64,000 bases of DNA from Magnaporthiopsis rhizophila (Eukaryota; Ascomycota; Sordariomycetes; Magnaporthales; Magnaporthaceae), in contig PYSS01000024.1 of assembly GCA_003049465.1 (NCBI GenBank), forward strand, positions 62,001-126,000, given 5' to 3'. Positions 44,671-55,669 of this stretch are shown in pieces (position 1 is the stretch's first letter; each line of letters opens with the position of its first letter). The position numbers and the translations under genes are program-made. The notes under the pieces were generated by a model. The model did not search any database. It was not told where the DNA came from and worked only from the letters and a program-made list of their open reading frames with translations.

Positions 44671-45089
44671 CTTTTTTTTTTTTTTTTTTTATTATCCCCG
44701 GCGGTATATGCCTCCAGCCTTCCCAAGGTGGGAGTCCCGAAATAACAGGGGATGCGCTAGATCTCGGGGTCTTATGGGGCACGCACGTCCGGGCGAGCGT
44801 GGAGAAACAGAACAGGCCTTTTGGTCATCGGCTCCCTGTTTACGTGCGTAGGTATCTATTTACCTGGTTGTTTTGGGGTCCATTTCTGGCAGATGGATCC
44901 CTTCCTCCTTACGATGCGCAATATGAGGACCCTCTCCCAAGTCGCGAGGATCATTCCTCACATGACTTTAAAAGGTCTTTATGCCTAGGTACTTACCTAG
45001 GTACCTACCTACGGGAGCACGGACCCATATACCTATCTATATTACGGCGGGGACTCAGGTGGGAGGATCACGTGCGGCGTCAAGTGACT

Positions 45090-46627
45090 CGCCCGCCACG
45101 GACTGGGGTGGTAGATGGCTTCTTTCCTTCATGCACATATTGGAGATCATCCCAGCCCATTTTCCGCTGGGTCAGAAATCGTGCGTTGCAATCCATCCTG
45201 ATAGACGTTTCCCTTTCTCTTGGTCCCTCTTCACTGCGACAAGACATACCTCCTCGGCGCGGACACAAACGCAGCCGAGCTGTACGTGGCGATACAGGCG
45301 AGGTTTTTCTTTATCAGCTGCTCCCGGCATCCAGAGGAGTTTCCATGTCGGATGCTCTAGACCGGGACCAGGCCGTGGTCGGTAAGGGTAGACCTGGTAT
45401 GGTGGCATGGTACGTACCTGGAAGGTACCAATGCAGGTACAAGGGCATAGGTCTCACTCCTGCCCCGAGGAGAGCGGTGACGCTCGAGGGTGGGCCCTCT
45501 TGCCGAATGGTGCCGTGGGGATTCTAGAATTCCGAGATCCCCTCGACCAGTGCCATTTGGGTTAGTTGTGACTCGCGTCGGTGTGTTTCCAGAACCGGCC
45601 CTAGCCGTTCGAGGCTCCGGCTGCTGGTTTTAGCTCGGTTGGCGCTAGAAGTTTGGCTTGCCGCTCTGCGCCAGCCCCGGATTCTAGCTCCGGCTCTGAG
45701 AAACAAGGACAAGGACATAAAACGCCGGAGTTGAAGATTAGGATCCCCATGCCCAACTTTGCGTGTTGGGAAAATTGGCGATGGGCGTCCGCCAATCACG
45801 ACGCGTGGGCAGACAGTCAGGAAGAAGGCTAATCCTCGGAGTCGTGCATCCCGAAGGGCTCGGCAGGCACCAACGAGGCGGCGCAGTGCATGCATATTGC
45901 CCTGCTGCCAAGCGGCCTGTCAAGCCAGCTGAAAACTGAAAAACCGATGTGGACAGGGCTTGGTTTGTCACCCGTCATTGCATCGGCCAAGCGCAAAATC
46001 ATCTATGGTTGCGACGTGACGCGGACGGCTGGACGACCCCATGGCTGGCCACAGAAGGCGTCGGCCCACCAGTGGTTACCGGCGGGGCAAGCTAGGAGAA
46101 GGGGATCTGCGGGTGTGATGATGTGCTGGCAGCGGCGGCCAACCCGCGCTCTCAACTCCTGGGCCCTTGGCCCTGCAGTCACGCTTGTTATCCGCTGCTA
46201 GCCTGCGTTTCAATGCAGCCCACAGGCTAGGTCGTTGAGTGGATTGTCCATGCCAGGGTATGGGAGAAGCCAAATGGGCACAAACATTCAGAACCCGACC
46301 ATGTAATTAATTATACGCCCCACGTGAGAGAAATTTCGGTGTGGTCGTTTGACTACGAGCCGAAACAGACCGAACCCTTTCTTTTCCTCCGACGCCATCA
46401 AGCAGGTCCACCTTCCTCAAACCACACACCTCTCCGTCCTAGATCACGTCACGGCCGGCTTGGGCGGGCGCTAGTTGGACCAGTAGCCAAGATCCCTTCG
46501 GAAGCCGGGCGCGGACGAGACACGGCAAGTTCCTCGGGGAACTTTTGTTTCGAATACACCTTAGCTTCGCTGCGGCGATATCTTGGGAACCGAGGTCAGC
46601 GTAAACGTTTGCGCGTCGAAATCAGCG

Positions 46628-46658
<31 letters not shown>

Positions 46659-47080
46659 GTTCGCCGCACACGTGGATCACCTCACACCTCATATCGGGCG
46701 CCTGCCTTGCGCTAAGATATGCTTCGCTGGTCCACTGAGGACGGGCCCAAAAAAAGAGGATGATCTGACGGACCGACCTGGCACGCCTGGTCAATCCCCC
46801 ATCACCCCAGCCGTCCAGGGTATTGGGAAGACCCAAAGGACGGAGGTCGTCTGTGTAAGCGCAGAAACTAATCAAGGCCTGTGCACTGTTCGATTTGCTG
46901 TGTGGGTATGACAGCGAAGGATCGCCCGAGGCTCCAGCGACCGATAATCCAGCAATTACTGTGGATGGAACAGAACAGCCTTCAGTTCGCCGCAGGGATC
47001 CGCATGTGCCAAGCGAACTGGGCCTCGATGAGTCGAATCGAATCGGACGCCTACCGGCGGAAACGGCTCCGCCAATGCCA
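45090..47080 (+). repeat. Duplicated block 3 (diverged)
   Basis: Ends approximate. The left part (45095-45455) is closest to block 1 around 37550-37860: both have TTCTTTC...CATG, then CATGTCGGATG followed by GGGACCAGGCCGTGGT. The right part (45880-47080) is closest to block 2. A 28-T run (46631-46658) interrupts the segment that in block 2 has TTTTATTTTATTTT. Confidence 0.6.
46325..46470 (+). pseudogene. Remnant of the orphan gene family
   Basis: Positions equivalent to the decayed copy in block 2 retain only the start region (TTTCGGTGTGGTCGTTTGAC against the ATGGTCGTTTCGGAC area) and a short CCTTCCTCAAACCACAC encoding PSSNH, as in the family C-terminus. Identified by position within the block; weak on its own. 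Confidence 0.3.
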
Positions 47081-47123
47081 TGGGCTGCCGCTCACTGCGT
47101 GGGCGCATCGGTCTTTGTTTGCA

Positions 47124-47188
47124 TATGTGTGTGTATGTGTGTGTATATGTATGTATATGTGCGTGTGTGTGTGTGTGTGTGTATGTGG
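47124..47188 (+). repeat. (TG)n microsatellite
   Basis: Imperfect TG/TA repeat ending in a clean GTGTGTGT run. Confidence 0.9.
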
Positions 47189-48203
47189 TGGGAAGATCGA
47201 TGGTTGCTGCAGGGCCACCCCTGCCGTCTTACCGCAGCATATCGAGGGATCGAGTGAGGCAAGTAACGAAAGGACTGAGACTGGTTCCAGCAGCCAGCAC
47301 TATCGCAAGGAAAGGAAATACGGAATGCGGCCACGTACGTACACACCCAACCTTGCGTCCTTGGCTCCCTGGGTGCGCTTGGTCTCGAATAAGACAGGAA
47401 AGAGGCTTGGCAGAACCAGGAGAAATAACATTTACTCCACCAGAAGACCCCAGTGCCGCCCGACGTGGGCCGCCAGGAAGGCAGCCGCTGGCCCGCTGCC
47501 CGGTTTCGTAGAAAACTGGAAACTCGAAACCAGCAGAAATTCCAGTACCGAACCAGCCCCGATGCCCCTGTCCCGAAGCCCTAGTTTGGGCGGGACACGA
47601 CACGTCTGTTCGGGCGATCCGCCGGCTTCCAATTTCGATGGAGGGCACTAAGCCAGATCAACTGGGGGGAAGCAGGGACAGGGTACCCTGAACAAAACTG
47701 GAAGGGAACGCAACGCAGACTGGACGCGGGCGGAGGCGCGGGTCAGCCGGCCGACGCTACTGAACGGCCTGGCGAGTGGTGGTAGTGTCCCTGGAGTTGG
47801 ACGCGGAGTAAAAAGCAGGCAACCACTACGCCCGCTCATCGCACTCACGGGCTTGAGTTTTTTTTTTTTTTTTCCCCGTTGGGGCTTTCCTGGCCCATCC
47901 CCATCCCATCCCTCACCGGCAATTCTTGCGCTTCTCCCCATGCTAACAACCTAGCTGCCCCACGCATCCTGCCCAAAAAATCGTTGAGACCCTTGGTTGT
48001 TCGTTCCAATGGGATTGCAGCCGATACAAGAAGAAAAGAAGAAAAAAAAAAAAAAGCGAAAATGCGAAGCTGGTAGGAAAGCTGCAATCGGAGACTTGAT
48101 GGAATGTTTCTTTTTCATAAAATAAGGCTGTTTTGATCGAGATACGGTTGATTGCGATTTTTATGTTGTGCGTGCCTGCTGTCATGCGAGTCGAGGATGT
48201 TTT

Positions 48204-48270
48204 AGCAGGGGGTCCCCAGCACATGGTCGTGGGGCAGGGGGGTCCCCGGCACATGGTCGTGGAACAGGGG
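48204..48270 (+). repeat. 30-bp tandem duplication
   Basis: Two adjacent near-identical units containing GGTCCCC(A/G)GCACATGGTCG, starting at 48211 and 48241. Confidence 0.85.
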
Positions 48271-48951
48271 GGGTCTGTGGCTTGGTGGGCACGGGCGTGC
48301 TTCTTCGTCTTTCGTTCTTCGCGCTTCCGCTTCTTTTCCTTTTCGGGAGTCTTCACGCCCCCGCCTTCCGGCTGCTCTTTGGCGTTTTTGTTGGCAAATA
48401 AGAGGCCACTGTTGGTTGCCATGTGGGGAACGAGTCACCTCCCCTCGTCTTGGTTCCCAATGACGCACGGGTAGTAAAAGACAAAAAGCCACCGACCATC
48501 CCCGAACGCTAGCAGCCGACTAGGTGTACCAGGAAAAAAAAAAAAAAAAAAAACAGAATAGAGAGAAAGCTCCTATGCATGATGTACTTTTCGCGCCGCG
48601 GGTCGCATGGTTCGCCTGCGTTGAGATTTCTTTCAATCTTGCTTTCTTTGTGTCTGGTGGACCTGTCAGCTTGGGAGTGCCTTTTGAAGGGCGCTAATCG
48701 CAACTAGCACCTAACACTTGAGAGCGACGTCGATTTGAGGCCGGAAAGTGCTCCACACACCCTCAGGCAGACCGATCCTGGTCCTACGAGTCTTGGGCGT
48801 GGTGTTTTTCGACTCGTCCTCCTGTGACTTTTCCTGGCATGACGGTTTTGGGGGTGGAGGGGGAAGGTGATAGCCCGCCCGGCTAACAAGCGTCCCGACT
48901 CCTCCAAGTCAATCTTTTCCCCCATCAACAATTGACAGCCGCTTCGTCATG

Positions 48952-48958
48952 TATAAAA
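48952..48958 (+). promoter_or_regulatory. TATA box of orphan gene copy 2
   Basis: TATAAAA in GTCATGTATAAAACC, 176 bases before the ATG at 49128, aligned with the promoter of the paralogue at 41015. Confidence 0.65.
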
Positions 48959-49127
48959 CCGGCCATGCTCCCCCTCACCTGCACCGCGTTCTTGCACTCC
49001 TGGGCATCCATCCTCCCAGAAGCAAACCTGGCATTCCCTTAACACATATATATCACTCTCTCCCTGAACACCATCCGAGCCTTCCCCGGACACACCACTC
49101 TCCTTTCGCCATCGAGCAGCCTGAGCC

Positions 49128-49397
49128 ATGTCGGGAAGCAATACCCAAGGTAGCGGCAACGCCCAGGGCGCTTGGCACAGCGTCACCCGGACTTGGGGCA
49201 CTCATGCCTGGCAAGGCGCCCAGTCGCCAGTCCACCCTGATGACGCCGCCACCGCCATGGACCGCTGGCGAGCCGAGCCGAGCTTCGCCTCTGCCTTCAA
49301 CACCGTCGGTCACGTACGCCAGGGGCATAACACCCACACGGCGCCTGCGCCCGCGCCGTCCACCAACCATGCCACGTCCGGCTCGACCAAGCAGTAA
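49128..49397 (+). CDS. Orphan small protein, paralogue 2 (89 aa)
   Basis: Intronless frame starting MSGSNTQGSGNAQGAW in context TGAGCCATGTCGG. It aligns over its full length with the 92-residue protein at 41015, ending in the identical NHATSGSTKQ. Upstream (TATA, TATATATCACTCTC motif) and downstream sequence (GGGGTTCCGT..., CTGACATGGCCGGG..., GGATTAGCAAGG) also align with the first copy, so the duplication covered a gene with both flanks. No known domain, signal peptide or cysteine. Indels between the copies keep the frame (one codon at the start, one AP unit near the end), which supports translation. Function unknown. Confidence 0.6.
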   Translation: MSGSNTQGSGNAQGAWHSVTRTWGTHAWQGAQSPVHPDDAATAMDRWRAEPSFASAFNTVGHVRQGHNTHTAPAPAPSTNHATSGSTKQ

Positions 49398-50399
49398 CCC
49401 TCATGGCCGTCGGCAACGTGGTACGCGCCTTGGCAGCGCGCGCATGTCGTCGCCAATAGAGGTGATGCTGCTCTCCTGCCGCTCCACCATCTGGCAAAGG
49501 AACACCAAGCTCCCGCCAAGTAAGTGATGGGGTTCCGTGACATTTGTCCTTCCCTGCCCAAGGCCTCAACTGACATGGCCGGGTAGGTGGTATCCTCCTT
49601 GTGATACACAGACAGACGCGGACCTAGAAGCTCTTTCTCTCTCTCTTTTGTTCTTGGTTGTAGGATTAGCAAGGTTATCTTTTTTCTTTCTTCTTACTTT
49701 TTGGAGTATGTAATCATAGACGGGCTTGGGAAGGCCTAGAGTACCTCATTTTTTGGTCGATGAATGGGCGATTAATGCAAAGTAATGGCAAGGGATGACG
49801 GCGGAACGGAGCAAATGTAGGAGGAAAACGGTACTGATTCTGGTTCTCTTGGATAGGTAGGCGTTGCGCTTCCTCGCTTCTAGGATTACCATGCACACAA
49901 GGCAGGATGGATAATATCGTAATTTATTAGCCGTTGTTACCAGACGGCACCAACGAGCGAACATGTCGATGCCCGCGTGATCCGTGCAACATGGCTCGTT
50001 GCCATGCGCTCTGTATGTGGAATAGGATGAAGGCGGCTTCGCGCAGTGTCAGCAGTGCGTGCATCTGCGAGACGAACTGTGCGCTAGTCGAGGGAGATGG
50101 CGGTCGATTGGCTTGATGATGGTAAACAGCGGACCAATGCCATCGTGTTTGACATTTGATCAGGTTGGACAAAGATCTGCTCCAGTGGTTTTGTGGCATC
50201 TGCCACGCCGGCCCCAGAGCCTGGTCTTGGTGGCTCAGCTCGGCGTGGCGTAGCGTCCCTCAGCCTCTACTCCTTTTGGTTTGATGTAACTTGATGTCAA
50301 TTGGGCAGAGGTACTTTTCGTCTTCCGCTGGAATTTCCAAAAGTTCCCCTCGCCCGACCAAAGCCCAACCCACGTCGATCTTATCTGCCCACCCCCCAC
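49398..50399. other. Intergenic
   Basis: 3' flank of orphan gene copy 2, duplicated from the 41.3-41.8 kb flank to about 49740, then unique sequence. No gene supported. Confidence 0.5.
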
Positions 50400-52181
50400 T
50401 CACGAGAACTCAAGGCTGAGCGTGTAGTTGAGCGGCGACCGGCCCGTAATGTACACCCGCTGGCCCTGCACCACCAGGTTCCCGTTGTGCCAGCTGTACT
50501 GCTCGCCCGCAGCGCCGGCATTGATGGGGCCGGCGCCGTTGCCGCTCCCAAACGTGATGGTGTCTTCGCCGACCTTGTACGTGCCCCGTCCCTCGGCGAG
50601 GCGGGACGTGCCGTCCTCGAGCGCCTCGACGGCCCCGGACAGCTCGCCGCCCTGCCGAAACGCCAACTCAAGCGTCATGTCGACGTCCTCCTCGCCGCCC
50701 ACCACGAAGTTGAGGTCATAGCCGGCCGCGGTGGGCGAGATGCGCACGTCGGTCTTGAGGTCGCGCGTGTGCTTGGGCCGGTTCTCAAAGTCGAGCGCCG
50801 CGTAGAACCGGCCGTCGACGGACCGCGACATGGTATAGACGCCGTCCGGACGGCGGTGCTCGGCGGGGATCGGGTGATAGTACGGGATCTTGAGCTCGTT
50901 GCCGAGCCGCACCACCCCGTTGTCATACGCGAGGCCGTTGGACCGGAAGTGGCCCATGGAGAAGAACTCGGGCGCCAGCCGGACCGCCTCGAGCACCGCG
51001 CGCCCGTTCCAGGCCCGGAACAGCGTCGGGTTCGTCGACAGACCCGAGCCGAACCTGTTGAAGAAGGGCGTCTCCTTGCCGTCGGCGTACCAGTCGGAGC
51101 CGCCAAAGGCCGCCGCGACGGCCTTGCCGCGGCGCGCGCGGAAGAGACCTGATGCCTTGTAGTGCTTCTCGAAGTCGACAAACGCCTTCTCCTCTGCCGG
51201 CAGGGCCGCCGCGAGCTCGGGTCGTTCAAGAAGATCGCCAAGGAAGTCGCCGAGGTCGGCGGCGAACAGGCGCTCGATCAAGCGGGCCATGGCGGCAAAG
51301 CGCCCGTTCTTGTCGAGCAGCGCCAACTCGCGGAACTGCACGTAGTAGTCCTTGAGGATCTGGCGCTGGTTCTGATCCTGGCGGCGAGAGTGAGTCGTCT
51401 CAACCTCGCCACCTACGGGCTCAGCGTGCTCAATGACAAGCTCGAGATTCTTGCGAATGTGCCCGACAAGCTCCGTGCGGTTCAGGATATGGGCGACCGT
51501 GAGCAGAGAGGGGTTGGCCACGTTGGAGTAATAGATGGTGCTGCGCTCCGAGTAAATGCCGTCCTCGTCGATGTCGATCCCCTCGGCGAGCCAGTCGTCA
51601 ATACGGGATATGTAGCTGTTGTTGCCCGTAGCGTGGCTGATGCGCGCCAGGGCAGAGCAGAGCTTCCAGCGGTGGTTCGGCGTGTGTATGCCGCCGTGGG
51701 CAAGACCCGGGCCCGCCTTGGCCATCAGGGCGCGGATGGTTTCGGTAACTTTCTTGCTGCCGGCATGGCCATCGGCTTCCAGCATGGTAACCATCACCCC
51801 AAAATCCTCGATTAGGAAGCCCGTGTCTGGTGGAGAGTGGCGGTTTCCCACGGTGAACGTGCCATCGGAGTGCTGGCGCTCCGTCAGAGTCGCAAGCATG
51901 TCCTCTGCGTGGGCCAGCAGAGTCTCGTTATGGTAGTAACTAGACTGGCCCCAGACAAACGGTGTCACAAGTCGCCGAACTTGTCGGGCGAGCCCACGGG
52001 GAGAGCCGCGGAGGGAGTCTGCCTTCGCATCGATAACAGGCTGGACTTGGGCATCAGCGGCCTTGGTGAGGATCGACAGGCTGGCGGCATCGGTACCGGG
52101 CGCCGCCACTTGTAGGCCTGTAGCGATGGCCAAGTGGGCAAGCAGAGCGGCGCCTAGAGCGAGAAAGCGGCGGCAACTCAT
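50400..52181 (-). CDS. Secreted alpha/alpha-toroid glycosidase or polysaccharide lyase-like protein
   Basis: Single-exon gene. An upstream in-frame ATG at 52292 exists, but the ATG at 52181 is directly followed by a signal peptide (MSCRRFLALGAALLAHLAIATG), so I choose it: 593 residues. The first 350 residues are helical with repeating aromatic/Gly patterns (DGTFTVGNRHSPPDTGF, GGIHTPNHRWKLCSAL, DIDEDGIYSERSTIYYS), as in alpha/alpha-barrel carbohydrate-active enzymes. The second half is beta-rich (YTMSRSVDGRFYAALDFENR, then a beta-sandwich-like C-terminus). Histidine, tyrosine and arginine in GGIHTPNHRW, STIYYSN and HSRRQDQ are candidate catalytic residues. Exact family and substrate are not identified; uronic-acid polysaccharide lyase is one possibility. 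Confidence 0.65.
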   Translation of the reverse strand: MSCRRFLALGAALLAHLAIATGLQVAAPGTDAASLSILTKAADAQVQPVIDAKADSLRGSPRGLARQVRRLVTPFVWGQSSYYHNETLLAHAEDMLATLTERQHSDGTFTVGNRHSPPDTGFLIEDFGVMVTMLEADGHAGSKKVTETIRALMAKAGPGLAHGGIHTPNHRWKLCSALARISHATGNNSYISRIDDWLAEGIDIDEDGIYSERSTIYYSNVANPSLLTVAHILNRTELVGHIRKNLELVIEHAEPVGGEVETTHSRRQDQNQRQILKDYYVQFRELALLDKNGRFAAMARLIERLFAADLGDFLGDLLERPELAAALPAEEKAFVDFEKHYKASGLFRARRGKAVAAAFGGSDWYADGKETPFFNRFGSGLSTNPTLFRAWNGRAVLEAVRLAPEFFSMGHFRSNGLAYDNGVVRLGNELKIPYYHPIPAEHRRPDGVYTMSRSVDGRFYAALDFENRPKHTRDLKTDVRISPTAAGYDLNFVVGGEEDVDMTLELAFRQGGELSGAVEALEDGTSRLAEGRGTYKVGEDTITFGSGNGAGPINAGAAGEQYSWHNGNLVVQGQRVYITGRSPLNYTLSLEFS

Positions 52182-53457
52182 CTTGACTCCTTGTGGGTTC
52201 AGATGGAGAGACTCGAACGATTGGGCTGGCGACCTCGGCGGTGAGGCCCGGAAGGCATGCGCAGCCAGACAGGTGCTTCCGTGACCGCGCACTCTTATAG
52301 ATCCATGATAAGGTCAAGAGCCCCATTTTCATCTCGGGTCGGCGGACTTCATCCACCAGAGCTGCGACTTCCCAGAACAGGCAGCTGCTTCTTCATGCCA
52401 AGGCCACGCTAGCGGGCCTGTTTTCGGTATTGCGGCCGATTGGCAGGGGCGCCTTTACCGACAGAAAGAGGCGCTGTTGTCACGGCATCGCACACCGGGA
52501 AATACCACGGTAGCCGAGGTTGAAGTGAGGGGGTGGGACGTGGGGAAGATAGCACGCGCACGGATCTGCCAAGCAAAACGAACGGCGCTGGGCCGAATCG
52601 AAGCTCATAGGCGATCTCCACATGCGGCGACAAGGGCTGTTATAGTCAGCCAATACGACGCCCTTGCGCAAAGCAAACGGCGAAGCGGTACACTCGGGAT
52701 CTAACGGCTCGAAACGCCACGTGCAGAGGATGGGCGGCAGCTGTCGTCTGATGATATACTCGGCACTGCGCGACGCTTAGGCCAACGGTTTCTAGTTTAC
52801 TGTGGATGATGCGTTCGTATTGCTAGCCACGATCCGAGCCGAGCCGCATGTAGTCGGCCGTCTAGCAGCGCTAGCGAAGGGGTTCACCCGGACCGTGGTG
52901 ATGCGGATCAAACCTTGGTTGGTAGTGGAACAACCCGGCGTTTTGAGCATTCGTGGGTAAAAACAAACGGCGGCATTGCTTTCGCGTCGAGGCGCCATCA
53001 AGACGGGGGTTAGCGTCGAGCGGGGTGGTCACGTTGACTTGTAAAACAGACGGAGGATAAAAGGGATGCAGGGATCCAGGCGTGCCATTGTTCAAAATCA
53101 GGCCAGCACCGGGCTCCAACTTCTCTCACGTCGATGGCAGATCGGAGGCAGCAGGACCGTGTACCAAAACAATTGAATTAGAATATATCATCGCGGTAGT
53201 CCAAAATCTGTGGTTTCCAAAATCAGCCATTGTCCGTGTCCCAACCTGAAAAAACAAGAGAACGGTTGGACAGGATAGATCAGCCCGGGTGTTGGTATCA
53301 TCGGAGCGACAGAGGCGTCCTTCAGATACTATCTTAGCATAAAATAAAGGAAACATCATATCGAAAAGGTACTCGCAGCGACAAGCACCTCCGTTTTTGC
53401 CAGACGTCAAGCGGCAAGAACGGTTGACAACGAACTTACTGGGAAAAGAAAACGCGC
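52182..53457. other. Intergenic
   Basis: Promoter region of the secreted enzyme gene (right of 52181 for a minus-strand gene) and 3' flank of SVP26. No gene supported. Confidence 0.5.
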
Positions 53458-54322
53458 CTAGAACCGATTCTCCGGTCTCTTCCGGCCTGCCACCGCGCCG
53501 ATCCCGGAAATGGCTGCTCTCACGTTATCGACCATGGCCTTGGCCATGCCCTGGCCCCGTCTCTTGGCAGCCTCTCCGGCACCGCCGGGAGAAAGCGGAG
53601 AGTGGCCACCGACCTGCGGCGTCTCGCTCCCCATGGTGGGGAGGACATTGTCGCTCGCCGAAAGGCTGATGAAGAGCGCAAATGGCACGAGCCAGACGCA
53701 GAGTCCGAAGTAGGACGCGATCTCGGTGAAGCTCGGGATGCTGTCGGGGTGGTCGTAGTACGACGTCATGGTCCGGTAGGCCTGCTGCTGGCGGTGCGAG
53801 AAGTGCCTGAACCAGACGTAGTGGTTCACGAGCACCAGGACTGTGCGAGGCCGCAGTCAGTATCTGCGCATGTCGCACGAGCCGCACAGTGAGGTGTTTG
53901 CGGTGCAGCCCCCTGGCGTCCGTCTGGCCGGTCACAGGCAGAACATACCGCAAGAGAGTAGGAAGAGGGGGTCCGTCAATTTGACGAAGGGGAATCTCCT
54001 CATGTTCCCCAGATATATAAAGTGCGAAAATATTCCCAGCAGCGTCAGGCCAAGGGGGAACCCGTCGGCGATGCAGAGCAGGAGCTGGAGGCCCATGATG
54101 GAGTAAATCAGTTTCGTGAGCAGTCGTTTCGCGATCACGGTGTGCTCTTCGACGACCTCGCTAAGGTAATAGAGTCCGGAGGCTATAGGAAGGGTCGCAT
54201 CAACAGTTAGCCAGCTGCAAGGCACGTAGGGAGTGGTTTTAGGGAGGCGCACCTATAGAGAGAGTCAGGAAGCAGAACCCCAGGATGGACCCGAGGTATC
54301 CGACGAGCGGCAGAATCCACAT
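53458..54322 (-). CDS. SVP26: SVP26/TEX261 family ER-Golgi membrane protein
   Basis: Adaptor for COPII cargo (in yeast, retention and export of certain Golgi mannosyltransferases). Exons on the minus strand: 54322-54253, 54182-53949, 53840-53458, in phase, 228 residues, the family's length. Starts MWILPLVGYLGSILGFCF (membrane segment 1), then the family hallmarks ASGLYYLSEVVEEHT, LGNMRRFPFVKLTDP and IPSFTEIASYFGLCVWLVPF. Four hydrophobic segments are visible. The C-terminal 50 residues are hydrophilic and basic (AKRRGQGMAKAM). Divergently arranged with BUD23, 435 bases between start codons. Confidence 0.93.
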
Positions 54323-54757
54323 CTTGGTCGATCAACGCGCCGGCGGGCGGCAGGAAGTGGAGATAAGGTGTTGACTATGGTCGCATGCTGATGACTGCGG
54401 TTGTTTGCGGTGCGGCGAGCATAAATATCGACGAAGAAGCTGCTGGTGACGTGTCGAGTTCGCCCCTTTCCCAAATGTTCCGGAAACGCGTCCAAGCTCT
54501 GGTGCTTCCTCAGTCCACAAATAGTGGGCTGCAGCTCCCCGTTGGTCTGTGCTCCACACGACCATGTGACGAATTGGAGGGGCAGAGCCGGGCAAGCGAT
54601 GTTATTTTGTGCCGCTGCCTCCACACCGCCTTTTTTTCCCCTGGGCGAAACTTTGGACGGACAAGCCCATTGAGACTGCTCCGCAAGGACGAGGCTGTCG
54701 CACTTCAGACACCCGCACAGAGCTGCTCTCTGCTAGAGAGACGCCTCTAGAACAGTC
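54323..54757. promoter_or_regulatory. Shared divergent promoter SVP26/BUD23
   Basis: 435 bases between the two start codons, with no other coding potential. Compact head-to-head spacing makes shared regulation possible. No TATA box seen on either side. Confidence 0.5.
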
Positions 54758-55669
54758 ATGTCCCGGCCCGAGGATACCCTGTAAGAATACCTACCAACTC
54801 CACCCCGCTACAGCTAACCCCTCACCTCAACTAACACCGAGAACAGCGCGGCCGACGTCCACTACGATGACACCGAGGCGCGCAAGTACACGACGAGCTC
54901 GCGGATACAAAACATCCAAGCGACCATGACCCGGCGCGCCCTGGAGCTGCTCGAGCTCAAGTCGCCCAGCTTGATCCTCGACGTCGGTTGCGGCAGCGGC
55001 CTCTCTGGCGAGATGCTGACGGCCGAGCTGCCCGAGGACGGCGGGCCGCACACGTGGGTCGGCATGGACGTGAGTCCGTCGATGCTGGACGTGGCGCTGC
55101 AGCGCGACGTCGAGGGCGACCTGATGCTGGCCGACATCGGGCAAGGGGTGCCGTTCCGGGCCGGCACCTTCGACGCCGCCATCAGCATCAGCGCCATCCA
55201 GTGGCTGTGCAACGCCGAGAGCAGCGACACGTCGCCGCAGGGCCGCCTGTCGCGCTTCTTCAACGGGCTCTACGCCTCGCTGCGCCGAGGCGGCCGCGCC
55301 GTCTGCCAGTTCTACCCCAAGAACGACGTCCAGCGCGACATGATCGCCGGTGCCGCCAAGCGCGCCGGCTTCGGCGCCGGCCTGCTCGAGGACGACCCGG
55401 ACACCAAGAACAAGAAGGTCTACCTGGTACTCACCGTCGGCGGCAGCGCTCCGGACGGCAGCGGCGGCGACATCACCGACGTGGTCAAGGGCATGGACAA
55501 CGTCGACGTCATGGACGTCGCCAGGAGGAATCAGAAGTCCGGGAGGGGAGACATAAAAAAGGGCAGCAAGGCTTGGATCATGAAGAAAAAGGACCAGATG
55601 GAGCGCAAGGGCAAGGTTGTCAAGGCTAGCTCTAAATACACGGGCAGGAAACGGCGCCCAGCATTTTAA
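54758..55669 (+). CDS. BUD23: 18S rRNA (guanine-N7) methyltransferase BUD23
   Basis: SAM-dependent enzyme that methylates one guanine of 18S rRNA and aids 40S export, acting with Trm112. Exon 1 (54758-54780, MSRPEDTL) joins exon 2 (54847-55669) in phase: 281 residues. N-terminal VHYDDTEARKYTTSSRI is the family start. Motif I is LDVGCGSG (52-59); GMDVSPSMLDVA and ISISAIQWLCNA follow, the latter lining the active site. The C-terminal WBS_methylT tail (KGSKAWIMKKKDQMERKGK ... YTGRKRRPAF) is complete. Exon 1 is very short, so simple ORF calling misses the start. Confidence 0.95.

Noticed and set aside
44231..45527. Frames of 206, 131 and 382 codons around the 29-bp repeat
   Set aside because: All three frames are open because the pyrimidine-rich 29-bp unit lacks stops and is not a multiple of three. 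The peptides are repetitive CPSFLFP-type artefacts.
37250..47080. CRISPR-like array
   Set aside because: Repeated segments are long, diverged and irregularly spaced, and the genome is fungal.
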